From a candidate division WOR-1 bacterium RIFOXYB2_FULL_37_13 (GTDB lineage: Bacteria; Margulisbacteria; WOR-1; XYC2-FULL-46-14; XYC2-FULL-37-10), in NCBI GenBank assembly GCA_001771535.1, contig MEUB01000033.1, positions 1-49,592 of the forward strand: DNA of 49,592 nucleotides. The letters are read 5' to 3'. The notes beneath the pieces are model-generated. The model ran no database searches. It was not told where the DNA came from and was given only the letters and a program-made list of their open reading frames with translations. This document shows positions 1 through 9,438 of the stretch, one piece after another. A program made the translations under genes and the position numbers. Numbering within the stretch: position 1 is the stretch's first letter; each line of letters starts with the position of its first letter.

Positions 1-605
1 AAAATGGAGAACTTGTATGTACGGCTCCAAATATCCAAAGGTCTCCTGCTGTGGCAAAAGATGATGAAGGAAATGCTTTTATAGCTTGGGAAGATAAAGG
101 CTCCGGGAACTTTGATATATACGCCCAAAAAATAAACAAAAAAGGGCAAATTCTTTGGAGTCCGGACGGAAAGCCTGTTTGCCAAATGACAGGAGACCAA
201 AGAAATCCAATTGTTACTTCGACCGGATTTGTTTTTTGGGAAGATATTCGGTTGGGGAATTGGGATATTTATTATCAAAAAATTACAGAGAAGGGTGATA
301 TGCTTTTTGCGAAAGAAGGAATTCCTCTTGCGTATTTGCCTTTTGCGGAATATAGCGCTCAAGTGGTTGAGAATGAAGATAAAAATTTATTTATAGCGTG
401 GGCAGATCATACTGGGGAGCTTTATTTCCAAAAATTAACCATTGAGGGCAAACCTGCATTTGCAAATTCAGGATTTAGAATTAATGCTTTTAGTAAAGCG
501 GTTTATCCTCAAATTTCTCTTTCTAAAGACGATAATTTTTATGTTTTTTGGGGTGGAGAGGACAAAAAGGGAGATAAAGCTATTTATGGCCAAGAATTTA
601 AGTAG
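1..605 (+). CDS. C-terminal part of a repeat (beta-propeller-like) protein, truncated by the window edge
   Basis: The reading frame is open from the first bases, so the true start lies upstream; the first possible internal start (GTG at 51) is not convincing. The visible ~200 residues consist of units of roughly 45-50 residues built around the pattern F-x-W-E-D-x-R/G-x-G-N-x-D-I-Y-x-Q-K, for example FIAWEDKG...DIYAQK and VFWEDIRLGNWDIYYQK, each followed by a K-G-D/Q turn. Such W-E-D repeats are typical of extracellular beta-propeller proteins. No transmembrane segment or catalytic motif is visible in this part. Its last 20 bases overlap the start of the UbiA-family gene, so it probably heads or belongs to the same envelope operon. 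Exact function is not recognisable. Confidence 0.6.
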   Translation, partial: NGELVCTAPNIQRSPAVAKDDEGNAFIAWEDKGSGNFDIYAQKINKKGQILWSPDGKPVCQMTGDQRNPIVTSTGFVFWEDIRLGNWDIYYQKITEKGDMLFAKEGIPLAYLPFAEYSAQVVENEDKNLFIAWADHTGELYFQKLTIEGKPAFANSGFRINAFSKAVYPQISLSKDDNFYVFWGGEDKKGDKAIYGQEFK

Positions 606-1488
606 AATCATCCTCCTTCAAATTAAAACCTTGCGCCCAAAACAATGGATAAAAAACTTTTTTTTGTTTGCCGGGGTGATATTCTCTCAAAATATTTTTA
701 ATTTACAATTATTTCTGAAAACTTTTTTTGCTTTTGTCCTGTTTTGTTTAATATCAAGCAGTATTTATATACTCAATGATATTGTTGACAAAAACAAAGA
801 TAAGGCGCATGAGGAAAAGAAATCAAGGCCTATTGCCTCCGGCGAATTAAAAATTATTCATGCTTTATTGGTTTTTTTCCCCTTTGTTTTATTTTCAATC
901 TTTTTTTCTTTTTATTTAAATACAGGATTTGGCGTTTTAGTGGTGCTCTATTTTTTGTTGGGAGTAATTTATTCTCTTTATCTTAAGAATTTAGTCATTA
1001 TTGATTCTCTTTCTATTGCGGGGTTCTTTCTTTTAAGGGTTATTGCGGGAGCTGTTGTTGTAAATGTCGCGATGTCTTCATGGTTTTTGCTTTGTGCTAC
1101 ATTCCTTTCGTTGTTTATAGCTTTTCATAAAAGAAGGAATGAAATTGTTTTGTTAAATAACGAGGCTTCGGCGCATAGAAAAGTTTTAGATAAATACTCT
1201 TTGGGGTTTTTGGATCAAATGATAGCAGTTGTTACCGCTTTAACTATTATGTCATATTCTTTATATACAATGTCGCCTGAAACAGTTGAAAAATTTGGGA
1301 CGACAAACTTGATTTTTACAATACCGTTTGTTTTATATGGTCTGTTCAGGTATCTTTACCTTGTTCATCAAGAAAAAAAAGGGGGTAGCCCTACAGATCT
1401 TGTTGTTGGCGATTGCGGTCTTTTTGTGAATATTGTTTTGTGGGTAGTTTTGGTTTTTATTATACTTTATGTGAGGAGGCAGTTATGA
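586..1488 (+). CDS. UbiA-family prenyltransferase, decaprenyl-phosphate phosphoribosyltransferase-like
   Basis: A 300-residue multi-pass membrane protein with the UbiA first aspartate-rich motif NDIVDKNKD followed by KSRPIASG, and the second-half motif DSLSIAGFFLLRVIAGA. The N-terminal LRPKQWIKN is characteristic of the branch that transfers phosphoribose from PRPP to polyprenyl phosphate (DPPR synthase) rather than ubiquinone-type aromatic prenylation. The ATG at 586 is chosen because it fits the family N-terminus and has a GGGAGA element upstream; a longer in-frame extension would run back through the preceding gene. It overlaps that gene by 20 bp and the epimerase by 4 bp (ATGA). With the epimerase and glycosyltransferases downstream it likely makes a lipid-linked pentose donor; the exact sugar is inferred. 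Confidence 0.8.
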   Translation: MAKNLSRIILLQIKTLRPKQWIKNFFLFAGVIFSQNIFNLQLFLKTFFAFVLFCLISSSIYILNDIVDKNKDKAHEEKKSRPIASGELKIIHALLVFFPFVLFSIFFSFYLNTGFGVLVVLYFLLGVIYSLYLKNLVIIDSLSIAGFFLLRVIAGAVVVNVAMSSWFLLCATFLSLFIAFHKRRNEIVLLNNEASAHRKVLDKYSLGFLDQMIAVVTALTIMSYSLYTMSPETVEKFGTTNLIFTIPFVLYGLFRYLYLVHQEKKGGSPTDLVVGDCGLFVNIVLWVVLVFIILYVRRQL

Positions 1489-2522
1489 GGTTTTTTGTTA
1501 CGGGTGGAGCAGGTTTTTTGGGTTATCATCTGGTAGACAAGCTTGCATCAAGCGGGCATAAAGTTGTTTTATTGGATATTGCTCCATTTAATAAAGAAGA
1601 ATATCCAAGCGGAGTTGAATTTTTAAATGGCGATGTGAGGGATGCAAGCTTTTTGGAAAAAGCAATGCATGGGATTGATGTTGTAATTCATGCCGCCGCG
1701 GCTTTGCCTTTGTGGAAATCAAAAGATATTTTTGAAATAAATGTTAACGGGACTGAAAATGTTTTATTGTCCGCGGTCAAAAATAAAATTGCCAGAGTGA
1801 TATTTATTTCATCTACGGCGGTTTATGGGGTTCCAAAAAAACATCCTCTATACGAAGATGACATGGTTGTAGGCGTTGGTCCATATGGAAAAAGCAAAAT
1901 TCAAGCCGAAGCTCTTTTGAGGTCTTTTAGGGAGAAAGGGATTTGCGCTTCCATAATTCGCCCAAAAACTTTTATAGGGACGGGCAGGCTTGGAGTTTTT
2001 CAGATTCTTTACGATTGGGTCGAGAGCGGAAAAAAAATCCCCATAATCGGAAATGGTAAAAACAGATATCAGCTTTTAGAGGTTTCCGATCTAGTAGAGG
2101 CAATTTATTTGGCATCTACAGTTAAGCCTGATTGCGCAAACCATACTTTTAACATAGGGGCGGAAAAGTTTGGGACTGTTTTAGAAGATGTAGGGAGTTT
2201 ATGCGATTTTGCCAAGACAGGCTCTGCAGTCTTAAAAACCCCCGCATGGCTTGTAAAACCGTTACTAATGCTGCTTGAAGCCTGCAAGCTTTCACCTCTT
2301 TATAAGTGGGTTTATGGTACGGCTGACACCGATTCTTTTGTTTCAATTGACAAAACAAAAGAACTTTTAAAGTGGGCTCCTAAATATAGCAATAGCGACG
2401 CGCTTATTAGGTCTTACAAATGGTATCTTGAACACAAAGGAGAAATTGTTGCGGGGACGGGCATTACTCACAGAATTGCTTGGAATCAAGGGATTTTGAG
2501 GTTTTTTAAAAAATTCTTATAA
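1485..2522 (+). CDS. NAD-dependent epimerase/dehydratase (extended SDR family)
   Basis: A 345-residue Rossmann-fold sugar-nucleotide-type enzyme. The nucleotide-binding GGAGFLG motif is at residues 7-13, the catalytic serine/threonine region is FISSTAVYG, and the YxxxK pair is in PYGKSK. A conserved arginine-proline stretch (IIRPKTFIG) also matches extended SDRs. The start is the ATG with a strong GAGGAGG site upstream, overlapping the UbiA stop by 4 bp, which implies translational coupling. Its position directly after a polyprenyl-phosphate phosphoribosyltransferase-like gene suggests epimerisation or reduction of a nucleotide- or lipid-linked sugar for envelope glycans. The C-terminal ~25 residues (after GEIVAGTG) look like a lineage-specific tail. 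Substrate cannot be read from sequence. Confidence 0.82.
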   Translation: MRFFVTGGAGFLGYHLVDKLASSGHKVVLLDIAPFNKEEYPSGVEFLNGDVRDASFLEKAMHGIDVVIHAAAALPLWKSKDIFEINVNGTENVLLSAVKNKIARVIFISSTAVYGVPKKHPLYEDDMVVGVGPYGKSKIQAEALLRSFREKGICASIIRPKTFIGTGRLGVFQILYDWVESGKKIPIIGNGKNRYQLLEVSDLVEAIYLASTVKPDCANHTFNIGAEKFGTVLEDVGSLCDFAKTGSAVLKTPAWLVKPLLMLLEACKLSPLYKWVYGTADTDSFVSIDKTKELLKWAPKYSNSDALIRSYKWYLEHKGEIVAGTGITHRIAWNQGILRFFKKFL

Positions 2523-2534
2523 GAGGGAGTTCTT

Positions 2535-4685
2535 TTGTTGTTAAAATCAATTCTAGTCAAATCGGATAAAAAAGATATTTTCATTGTTTTTCTTTTATTT
2601 TTTATTTCATTTGCGGCTTACATAAAAACTCTTTGCCCGACCATTTATCCGGGCGATAGCGGCGAATTAGTTGCTGCTGTCCATGTATTAGGGATACCTC
2701 ATCCGACAGGATATCCGTTATACTGCCTTTTAGGCAAACTGTTTACAATTTTGATCCCATTTGGCAGTATTGCGTACAAGGTTAACATAATGTCAGCTTT
2801 TTTTTCGTCATTAACGGTAAGCATTGTTTATTTGATAGTAAAAAGATTTGTAAGTTTTAAGAGTGTGGCTTTTGCCTCTGCCCTGCTTTTGGCTTTTTCT
2901 GCCGCATTTTGGTCGCAGGCTGTTATTGCCGAAGTATATGCTTTAAACAGTTTTTTTGTTGCCCTTTTAATCCTGATTGCCTTAATTTACGAACAAAATA
3001 GAAATGTTAATTATTTTTATTTTTTAATATTTGCTTATGGACTCGCGCTTACCAACCATTTAACGATTATCCTTTTAGCCCCTGCCATACTTTGTTTAAT
3101 AAAACCCGCCAAAAAAGAGGAATGGCATTTTTCTCTTCTTAAAGCTTTTTTCCCATTATTTTTATTTGTTTTGGGATTAAGCCTTTATTTGTACCTTCCA
3201 ATTCGCTCTATGGCGAATCCGCAGATAGACTGGGGAAATCCAGAGAATTTAAACAATTTTATCTATCATATAACAGCTGGGCAATATCAAAATAGGCTTT
3301 TTTCTCTGTCTTTTGCAAGCGTGGCGGGCAATTTTTTGTATTTTTTTGCACAAATTTCTCAACAGTGGCCAATTTGGCTTATTTGGCTTCCTTTGATAGG
3401 TGTTGTTAGTCTTTTTAAAAAAAGGGATAAATTTTTATTTTTTTCTTTAATTGCCACAAGCATCCTTTTATTGTTTAGTATAAATTATAATATTTCAGAT
3501 ATTGAAGTTTATTATATCCCTTCTTATATTTTGATCACGGTATTTATTGGGGTCGGAATTTCATCTGTTTTAGAGCTGTTTAAAAATAAAACTTCTTCTA
3601 CAAAAGCATTTTATGTTTTGTGTGGAGTATTTTTTTTGTTGCCTTTGGTTGTTTTTGCGGCAAACTATCGTTTAAATAATAACAGCGGCAACGAGATTGC
3701 TTACAAATATGCGACTGACATACTAAAAACATTGGACAAAAACGCTATTTTATTCGCGCAAGGCGATAATGTTGTTTTTCCTTTGTCATATTTGCAAATA
3801 GTTGAAAAACAACGATTGGATGTGTTGATAATAGATGAAAACATTAACCCCATAAACTTTTCACTTTTTGAAAAAGAGCGGAATCAGAAAAGAATAGAAT
3901 TCATAAAAAAAACAGTGGCAGGAAAGAATCGGCCTGTTTATTTTTCTTCAAATGAGAATCTTTATGATTATAATATTTATGATTATTTTTTGAAATCAAA
4001 AGGACTGCTTTGCAAGGTTGTTTCGATTGAAGCAGGAGCTCCTTTTGGAAATTATCATAAATTTTATAAATTAGATGGTTTACCAAAAGACTATTCTCAT
4101 CTGGACAAAAAAACAAGAGAGATATTGGCTTCTTATTATTTTCATGAAGGTGAAAATCTTAGGAAAGGTGATTTTTTGCCAGCTTTTAAGGTGTATTTTA
4201 AATCAGGGGAAATTGGCGACGATATCTCTTCTATGCATAATAACATTGGTTTAGCTTATGCAAAAAGAGGATGGCAGGAGCTTGCGTTGAAAGAATTTGA
4301 AAAAGCCATTAAACTTGACGATGGATTTGTGTCTGCCCATTACAATTTAGGGAATATTTACTTTATGCAAGATAGGCTTACAAACGCCCAAAAAGAACTT
4401 GAGCGAGCTATAGGGAGAGACAAGGATTTTGCGCTGGCTTACAACAGCTTGGGGATGGTTTATTTAAATCAAGGATTGTGGGATAACGCTGAAGAGATGT
4501 TTGCGCAATCAATCAAGGTTAATCCTTTGCTTATTGTCGGATATAATAATTTAGGTCATATAAATTGGCTGAAAAAAAACTATATTCAAGCAAAGCTTTA
4601 TTACCAAAAAGCTTTGGAGATAGATTGTGAAAATAAAAACGCTGAATATGGCATAGCGGAAGCGGATAGGATGTTAAAAAAGTGA
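2535..4685 (+). CDS. DUF2723 (PMT-like) integral membrane glycosyltransferase with C-terminal TPRs
   Basis: A 716-residue protein. Residues ~15-385 hold about ten hydrophobic helices, with the DUF2723 signature GDSGEL and HPTGYPLYCLLGKLF near the N-terminus; that acidic motif after the first helix resembles the catalytic acid of protein O-mannosyltransferase (GT-C) enzymes. Residues ~540-710 contain about four TPR units (for example ALKEFEKAIKLD). The start is TTG at 2535 or the adjacent TTG at 2538, with an AAGAGGGAG site at 2521-2529. The stop overlaps the start of its larger paralog by 4 bp (GTGA). Likely role: transfer of a lipid-linked sugar to secreted or membrane proteins; acceptor unknown. 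Confidence 0.82.
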   Translation: MLLKSILVKSDKKDIFIVFLLFFISFAAYIKTLCPTIYPGDSGELVAAVHVLGIPHPTGYPLYCLLGKLFTILIPFGSIAYKVNIMSAFFSSLTVSIVYLIVKRFVSFKSVAFASALLLAFSAAFWSQAVIAEVYALNSFFVALLILIALIYEQNRNVNYFYFLIFAYGLALTNHLTIILLAPAILCLIKPAKKEEWHFSLLKAFFPLFLFVLGLSLYLYLPIRSMANPQIDWGNPENLNNFIYHITAGQYQNRLFSLSFASVAGNFLYFFAQISQQWPIWLIWLPLIGVVSLFKKRDKFLFFSLIATSILLLFSINYNISDIEVYYIPSYILITVFIGVGISSVLELFKNKTSSTKAFYVLCGVFFLLPLVVFAANYRLNNNSGNEIAYKYATDILKTLDKNAILFAQGDNVVFPLSYLQIVEKQRLDVLIIDENINPINFSLFEKERNQKRIEFIKKTVAGKNRPVYFSSNENLYDYNIYDYFLKSKGLLCKVVSIEAGAPFGNYHKFYKLDGLPKDYSHLDKKTREILASYYFHEGENLRKGDFLPAFKVYFKSGEIGDDISSMHNNIGLAYAKRGWQELALKEFEKAIKLDDGFVSAHYNLGNIYFMQDRLTNAQKELERAIGRDKDFALAYNSLGMVYLNQGLWDNAEEMFAQSIKVNPLLIVGYNNLGHINWLKKNYIQAKLYYQKALEIDCENKNAEYGIAEADRMLKK

Positions 4686-7600
4686 AAAAAAACAACTTAA
4701 TTGAATATGCATTGGCAATATTTGTTTTTCTTGTTGCTTTTGGCGTTTATTTTAAAACAGTTTGTCCTACTGTTTATATAGGAGACAGTGGTGAGTTAAC
4801 AGCCGCCGCTTACACATTGGGGATTTCTCATCCTACAGGATACCCGCTGTTTTGTCTTCTTGGCAAACTGTTTACTATTATTATTCCTTTTGGCGAAATA
4901 GCCTTTAGGGTAAATTTGGCTTCCTCGTTTGCCGCCGCCGTTGCTGTTTTATTCGTTTATTTTTCCATGAGAATTCTGCAAAAATCAAAACTTATCGCTA
5001 TTTGCGCCTCTTTTATTTTTGCCTTTTCTTCCACTTTATGGTCACAGGCGGTAATTGCGGAAGTTTACGCTTTAAACGCGATGTTTTTTGCGATTGTCAT
5101 CTTTATTTTATTAAAATGGGACAAGGAAAAGGATGTAAAGTTGCTATATTGGCTCTCTTTTGTTTGTGGTGCAGGACTGACGCATCATAGGTCTTTCTTG
5201 TTCTTATTTCCCGCGATTATTTGGATAATTGTAATAGCTTCGCCAAAAGACATTTTAAAATTAAAATCAAGAAATCTGCTGTTCGCGTTTTTTTTATTTC
5301 TTTTAGGGTTGAGTTTTTATTTGTATATTCCTATTCGAATGCTTGCAAAGCCGGAAATAAACTGGAGGAATGTTTCTGACTTGTCGGGGATTATTTATCA
5401 TTTAACCGGTGCGCAGTACAAAACTCGGATGTTTGTTTTTGGGCTTAAGGATTTGTTTTTTAATTTTATTTTGTATGCTAAGCTGTTGTCACAACAATTT
5501 GCTCCTGGATTTTTCATTTTTGTTTTGCTCGGCATTTTTGCTTCTTTTAGAAGAAGCAAAAAAATATTTATTTTTTTGCTTCTTGTTTTTGCTTTTAATG
5601 TATTAATTGCTTTAAATTATAACATTCCAGATATCGAAGTTTACTATATACCCTCTTACATGATTGCGGTTGTTTGGATTGGCTATGCGTTGAGTTTTTT
5701 GTTGTCAAAGATTATAAGCCTGAAAATAAATAAGTACATTGTATATCTGTTTATTGCTTTTTCTTTTTTGGCGCCGCTTTCTAATAATTATTCCACTTCT
5801 GATAGAAGCAATTGTTTTGTGGGATATGATCTTGGATTGAATATGCTGAAGCAACTTAAAAAAAATTCTGTTTTTATTCCGGCAGGAGATCCGTTCGTTT
5901 TTATTCCCATTTATTTTCGCACAGTCTTAAAGATTCGTCCCGATGTTTCTATTTTTGATGAAAACGGCAATTTGGTGCTACTTGTTCCCTCTCTTGTAAA
6001 AGAGCAGAATCTTTTTGCGCTTGCCGACAATCCAAGCATGTCAAAAGAATTAAGACGGCAATTGATCTTGTATTCTGATAAAGATCTATACAGCGTAGGA
6101 GATAATAGCGATGAGAATCTTTTAGGGACTATCTTTGAGCCTCAAGGCTTGATTTTTAAAATTACAAAAAAGACAAAGTCCACTCTTGCTCCAAAAGATT
6201 ATTGGTATGATTATAATATACGGGGAATAGACAATATAGATTTATTGAAAGAGAAAGAGATTAGAATGGTTTTTGCCAGTTATTATTTTGCCCGTTTTAA
6301 GTATTTTCAGGCTATAAAGGATAAAAAAAATGCTAAAAAAATGTGCGAACAATTAGATGCTATGAGTTTTGATGTTGGGTTTATTCAAAGTACTTTAGCT
6401 GGTTTTTTTGCAGGAGAAGGGTTGACTAAAGAGGCATTAGAAAAACATACAAAAGCGTGTTCTCTTGATCCTTTCAATTCATATGTCCATTTTAATTTTG
6501 GAGTATGGTATTCAAATAATGGAAAATACAAAGAGGCGATTAAAGAATATGATAAAGCTATTCGATTTAAACCCGATTTCATATCAGCGTTTGTTAATAG
6601 AGGAATTTCTTATGCGGGGATAGGGGAAAATAATAAAGCAATTTATGACTATAAAACAGCATTGAGCTTTGATCCAAACAATATAGGAGCGCTAAATAAT
6701 TTGGGCATTGCTTATTCTTTTAAAGGATTGGACGATGATGCGTTAAAACAATATCAAAAAGCATTGGAGATAAATAACGCCAATTATTTTTCCCGATATA
6801 ATACAGCGTTGATTTATTTGCAGAGAGGAAAAATGAAAGAAGCGATTGCCGAACTGAAAAAAGCAATTTTTTATGTTCCAAACGAGGAGAAAACTTTTAA
6901 TGCGTTGGGAACGGCATATCTTAGCAAAGGCGACAAAAAAGAGGCAGAAAAAAACTTTAAGAAGGCATTGCTTATAGCTCCAAAATCTGCCGGAGCTCAT
7001 TACAACTTGGGATTTTTATATGAGAAATGGGGGAAACTCCATTTTGCGGAAAAAGAGTATAAAAAAACTATAAAATTAAATCCGAAATTTACTGAGCCAT
7101 ACAAAAGTTTGGGCTTTATGTATTTGAGCAATAAAAAAGACAAACCAAAAAGCGCTTATTATTTAAAGAAATATTTAGAATTAGATCCTTTTAATGATAA
7201 AGTTGAATGGATCAGGGATATCCTTCTTTCTCTTAATGTTAAAACATCGCCAGAAGCTTATGCCGCGCTTCAAAAGTTTGAAATTAAACATAAAGAATTG
7301 CCTATGGTTAAGAAGTTGCAAGAGGCGATTTTAAAATATCCTTATAATGCTTACGCCTATAAAGCTTTAGGAGATATTTATATGGGAAACAAAGAAAATC
7401 AAGATGCGGAATCTGCCTACAAAATGGCAATTATTATAAAGCCTGATTATTCTGAAGCTAATTGTAAATTGGGATTTCTTTATCAACAGCAGGGACGATA
7501 CAATCTTGCTGTTTTGTATTATAAAAGAGCATTAAGAGATAAGCCCAATAATGTTTTTGCCTTGGCAAATTTGGGCGCTATATTAGGAGAGCAGGGAAAA

Positions 7601-8047
7601 CATGATGAAGCACTAAAGTGGTTTGAAAATGTTTTAACAATAAATTCACTGCATTTTGAGAGTTTGAAAAATATTGGCGTTGCTTATTATGGCAAGGGTG
7701 AATATCACAAAGCTGTTGAAAGCTTTGAAAAGGCAATTAATTGTGGTCCTTACGAAATAGATGTTCATGTTAAGCTTGGCGCAGCTTTGTTTGAGCTTAA
7801 GCAATATGAACGAGCTGTCCGCGAATTTGAAGATGTGTTGAAAAAGATTCCCAAAAACACTGATATTCGCGCGCAATTTGCTTTGGTATTATATATTAAA
7901 GGCGACTATCCAAAAGCCTTGAAAGAGGTTAGGGCGGTTATTAAGCAAAAACCATGGGATGAAGTGGCCAGACAAATAGAAAAAGATGTTTTATTGAAAT
8001 TATCTCAACCAAACAAAACGAACCAGATAAAAAACAAAGGCAAATAA
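4682..8047 (+). CDS. DUF2723 (PMT-like) glycosyltransferase with a long TPR array (1121 residues)
   Basis: Paralog of the preceding gene. The N-terminal ~400 residues repeat the same membrane domain, including GDSGEL and HPTGYPLFCLLGKLF. A linker of ~150 residues follows, then two blocks of TPRs (about residues 565-840 and 875-1100, roughly a dozen units) separated by a non-TPR segment near PEAYAALQKFE. The start is GTG, overlapping the upstream stop by 4 bp, so translation is probably coupled. DUF2723 is a GT-C-like family related to protein O-mannosyltransferases; the TPR domain probably docks partner or acceptor proteins. It is about 400 residues longer than its neighbour almost entirely through extra TPRs. 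Confidence 0.82.
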   Translation: MKKNNLIEYALAIFVFLVAFGVYFKTVCPTVYIGDSGELTAAAYTLGISHPTGYPLFCLLGKLFTIIIPFGEIAFRVNLASSFAAAVAVLFVYFSMRILQKSKLIAICASFIFAFSSTLWSQAVIAEVYALNAMFFAIVIFILLKWDKEKDVKLLYWLSFVCGAGLTHHRSFLFLFPAIIWIIVIASPKDILKLKSRNLLFAFFLFLLGLSFYLYIPIRMLAKPEINWRNVSDLSGIIYHLTGAQYKTRMFVFGLKDLFFNFILYAKLLSQQFAPGFFIFVLLGIFASFRRSKKIFIFLLLVFAFNVLIALNYNIPDIEVYYIPSYMIAVVWIGYALSFLLSKIISLKINKYIVYLFIAFSFLAPLSNNYSTSDRSNCFVGYDLGLNMLKQLKKNSVFIPAGDPFVFIPIYFRTVLKIRPDVSIFDENGNLVLLVPSLVKEQNLFALADNPSMSKELRRQLILYSDKDLYSVGDNSDENLLGTIFEPQGLIFKITKKTKSTLAPKDYWYDYNIRGIDNIDLLKEKEIRMVFASYYFARFKYFQAIKDKKNAKKMCEQLDAMSFDVGFIQSTLAGFFAGEGLTKEALEKHTKACSLDPFNSYVHFNFGVWYSNNGKYKEAIKEYDKAIRFKPDFISAFVNRGISYAGIGENNKAIYDYKTALSFDPNNIGALNNLGIAYSFKGLDDDALKQYQKALEINNANYFSRYNTALIYLQRGKMKEAIAELKKAIFYVPNEEKTFNALGTAYLSKGDKKEAEKNFKKALLIAPKSAGAHYNLGFLYEKWGKLHFAEKEYKKTIKLNPKFTEPYKSLGFMYLSNKKDKPKSAYYLKKYLELDPFNDKVEWIRDILLSLNVKTSPEAYAALQKFEIKHKELPMVKKLQEAILKYPYNAYAYKALGDIYMGNKENQDAESAYKMAIIIKPDYSEANCKLGFLYQQQGRYNLAVLYYKRALRDKPNNVFALANLGAILGEQGKHDEALKWFENVLTINSLHFESLKNIGVAYYGKGEYHKAVESFEKAINCGPYEIDVHVKLGAALFELKQYERAVREFEDVLKKIPKNTDIRAQFALVLYIKGDYPKALKEVRAVIKQKPWDEVARQIEKDVLLKLSQPNKTNQIKNKGK

Positions 8048-8059
8048 AGGTATGGCAGA

Positions 8060-8617
8060 TTAGTCTTTGATTAAGAGTCCTTTTTGAGCCAAAATATTCC
8101 CGTCTGTCGTTTTAACCTGTACCTTCCAAGTCCCTGCCTGCTTTTCTCCTATCCCCACATAACTCCAAATATTACCCGGTTGTTTGAGTAATAAAAGCTT
8201 GATATCAGCATGAACTTCGCCGTTTGGAGCAATCCAAACATGTCTAATTGTTATGGGGACAGAAGGAGAGTCGCTTTTTGTATAGCAATAAACCATGCGC
8301 CCTTCGCTTTTTGATATGGAGGAGAGATTATCTGTTGGCAAATGAGAATCGCTTAACTTATTGGTAAAGATTATTTCTTCAATTTTTATCGGTGAGTTGT
8401 TTGTTTCTGTGTTGGGCTTTTTTTCTTCTTTGATTTTTTGCGATATGACTTGAGAACTATTTTCTATTTTGGTTTCTTTTATTTCTTGTTTTGGCTTTTC
8501 TTTTTCTGTCGGAACCATAGAAAAAGCAAAAAATAGAATTACTATCACGGCTCCATACAAAATAAAATAGGGCCATTTCGGTTCAGGCCTCTTAGTATAT
8601 CCGATAAAATCAGACAT
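8060..8617 (-). CDS. DUF2914-domain single-pass membrane protein
   Basis: A 185-residue protein with one N-terminal transmembrane helix (about residues 16-36, WPYFILYGAVIVILFFAFSM), a lysine/glutamate-rich linker, and a C-terminal domain matching DUF2914: VYCYT near the domain start, ITIRHVWIAPNG, then NIWSYVGIGEKQAGTWKVQV near the end. The domain would lie outside the cytoplasmic membrane. DUF2914 has no established biochemical role; it occurs fused to membrane anchors or envelope proteins. The gene is convergent with the DUF2723 gene and divergent from the ABC genes. Its promoter is so close to the ATG that the mRNA would be essentially leaderless. Confidence 0.68.
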   Translation of the reverse strand: MSDFIGYTKRPEPKWPYFILYGAVIVILFFAFSMVPTEKEKPKQEIKETKIENSSQVISQKIKEEKKPNTETNNSPIKIEEIIFTNKLSDSHLPTDNLSSISKSEGRMVYCYTKSDSPSVPITIRHVWIAPNGEVHADIKLLLLKQPGNIWSYVGIGEKQAGTWKVQVKTTDGNILAQKGLLIKD

Positions 8618-8626
8618 TTCCTTATT

Positions 8627-8635
8627 ATTATAGCA
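8627..8635 (-). promoter_or_regulatory. Extended -10 box (TGCTATAAT) for the DUF2914 gene
   Basis: On the minus strand TGC precedes a perfect TATAAT, with only 9 nt (AATAAGGAA) between the box and the ATG. A start site about 7 nt downstream of the box leaves a leader of 0-3 nt. Confidence 0.6.
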
Positions 8636-8667
8636 AAAATTTGCGTTTTCTGGTAATCTTTAAGTTG

Positions 8668-9438
8668 ATGTTGCAAGTAAAAACTCTCTCTACATTGTTC
8701 TATAAAGACGATTCTATTATAAAAGCGGTAGATGATTTCTCTTTTTATATTGAAAAAGGAGAAACTCTTGGTCTTTTGGGGGAGTCGGGCTCTGGCAAAT
8801 CGACAGTTGCTCTTTCGATTTTAAGGCTTATTTCAAAGCCAGGGAAGATCGTTTCAGGGGCAATTGAACTTGATGGTCAGGATATTTTAAAGTTGTCCGA
8901 TAAAGAGATTATAAACATTCGCGGGGCTAAGCTATCAATGATATTTCAAGACCCGTTTTCTTCCCTTAACCCTGTATTTACAATAGGAGATCAAATAGCT
9001 GAAACAATCTCTCTGCATCAGAAATTATCTAAAAAAGAATCTTGGAGAAAGGCAAAAGAAATGCTTCAAAAGGTGCAAATTGACCCTGATCGGATAAGAA
9101 ATTATCCCCATCAGTTTTCGGGAGGAATGCGCCAGCGGGTTATGATTGCAATGGCTCTTTCCTGTCAGCCTGAATTTTTAATTGCCGATGAACCTACAAC
9201 TGCGCTTGATGTTACTATTCAGGAGGGAGTTTTGAAATTGATCAAAGACCTTCAGCGGGAACTCGGGTTTGGGATGATTTTCATAACGCATAATTTTAGA
9301 ATTGCGAAAAAAGTTTGTGATCGATTTTGTGTAATGCAGAAAGGGAAACTTGTGGAAGAGGGGAGTCAAGTTTTCAATAAACCTCAAAAGCCGTATACCA
9401 AAAAACTTGTGGATTGCATGAATTTACTTTATGCTTAA
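8668..9438 (+). CDS. Peptide/nickel-type ABC transporter ATP-binding protein (DppD/OppD-like)
   Basis: A 256-residue ABC ATPase with Walker A GESGSGKST, Q-loop IFQDPFSSLNPV, signature FSGGMRQRV, Walker B FLIADEPTTALD and H-loop ITHNF. The QDPFSSLNPV sequence is typical of the dipeptide/oligopeptide/nickel (Dpp/Opp) family. In-frame TTG codons lie upstream (8641, 8665), but the ATG at 8668 gives the usual family N-terminus (LQVKTLSTLF). It overlaps its partner ATPase by 8 bp. The family usually has a short C-terminal oligopeptide extension; here only a remnant (PQKPYTKKLVDCM) is present. No permease or solute-binding gene lies next to it. Confidence 0.85.
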   Translation: MLQVKTLSTLFYKDDSIIKAVDDFSFYIEKGETLGLLGESGSGKSTVALSILRLISKPGKIVSGAIELDGQDILKLSDKEIINIRGAKLSMIFQDPFSSLNPVFTIGDQIAETISLHQKLSKKESWRKAKEMLQKVQIDPDRIRNYPHQFSGGMRQRVMIAMALSCQPEFLIADEPTTALDVTIQEGVLKLIKDLQRELGFGMIFITHNFRIAKKVCDRFCVMQKGKLVEEGSQVFNKPQKPYTKKLVDCMNLLYA

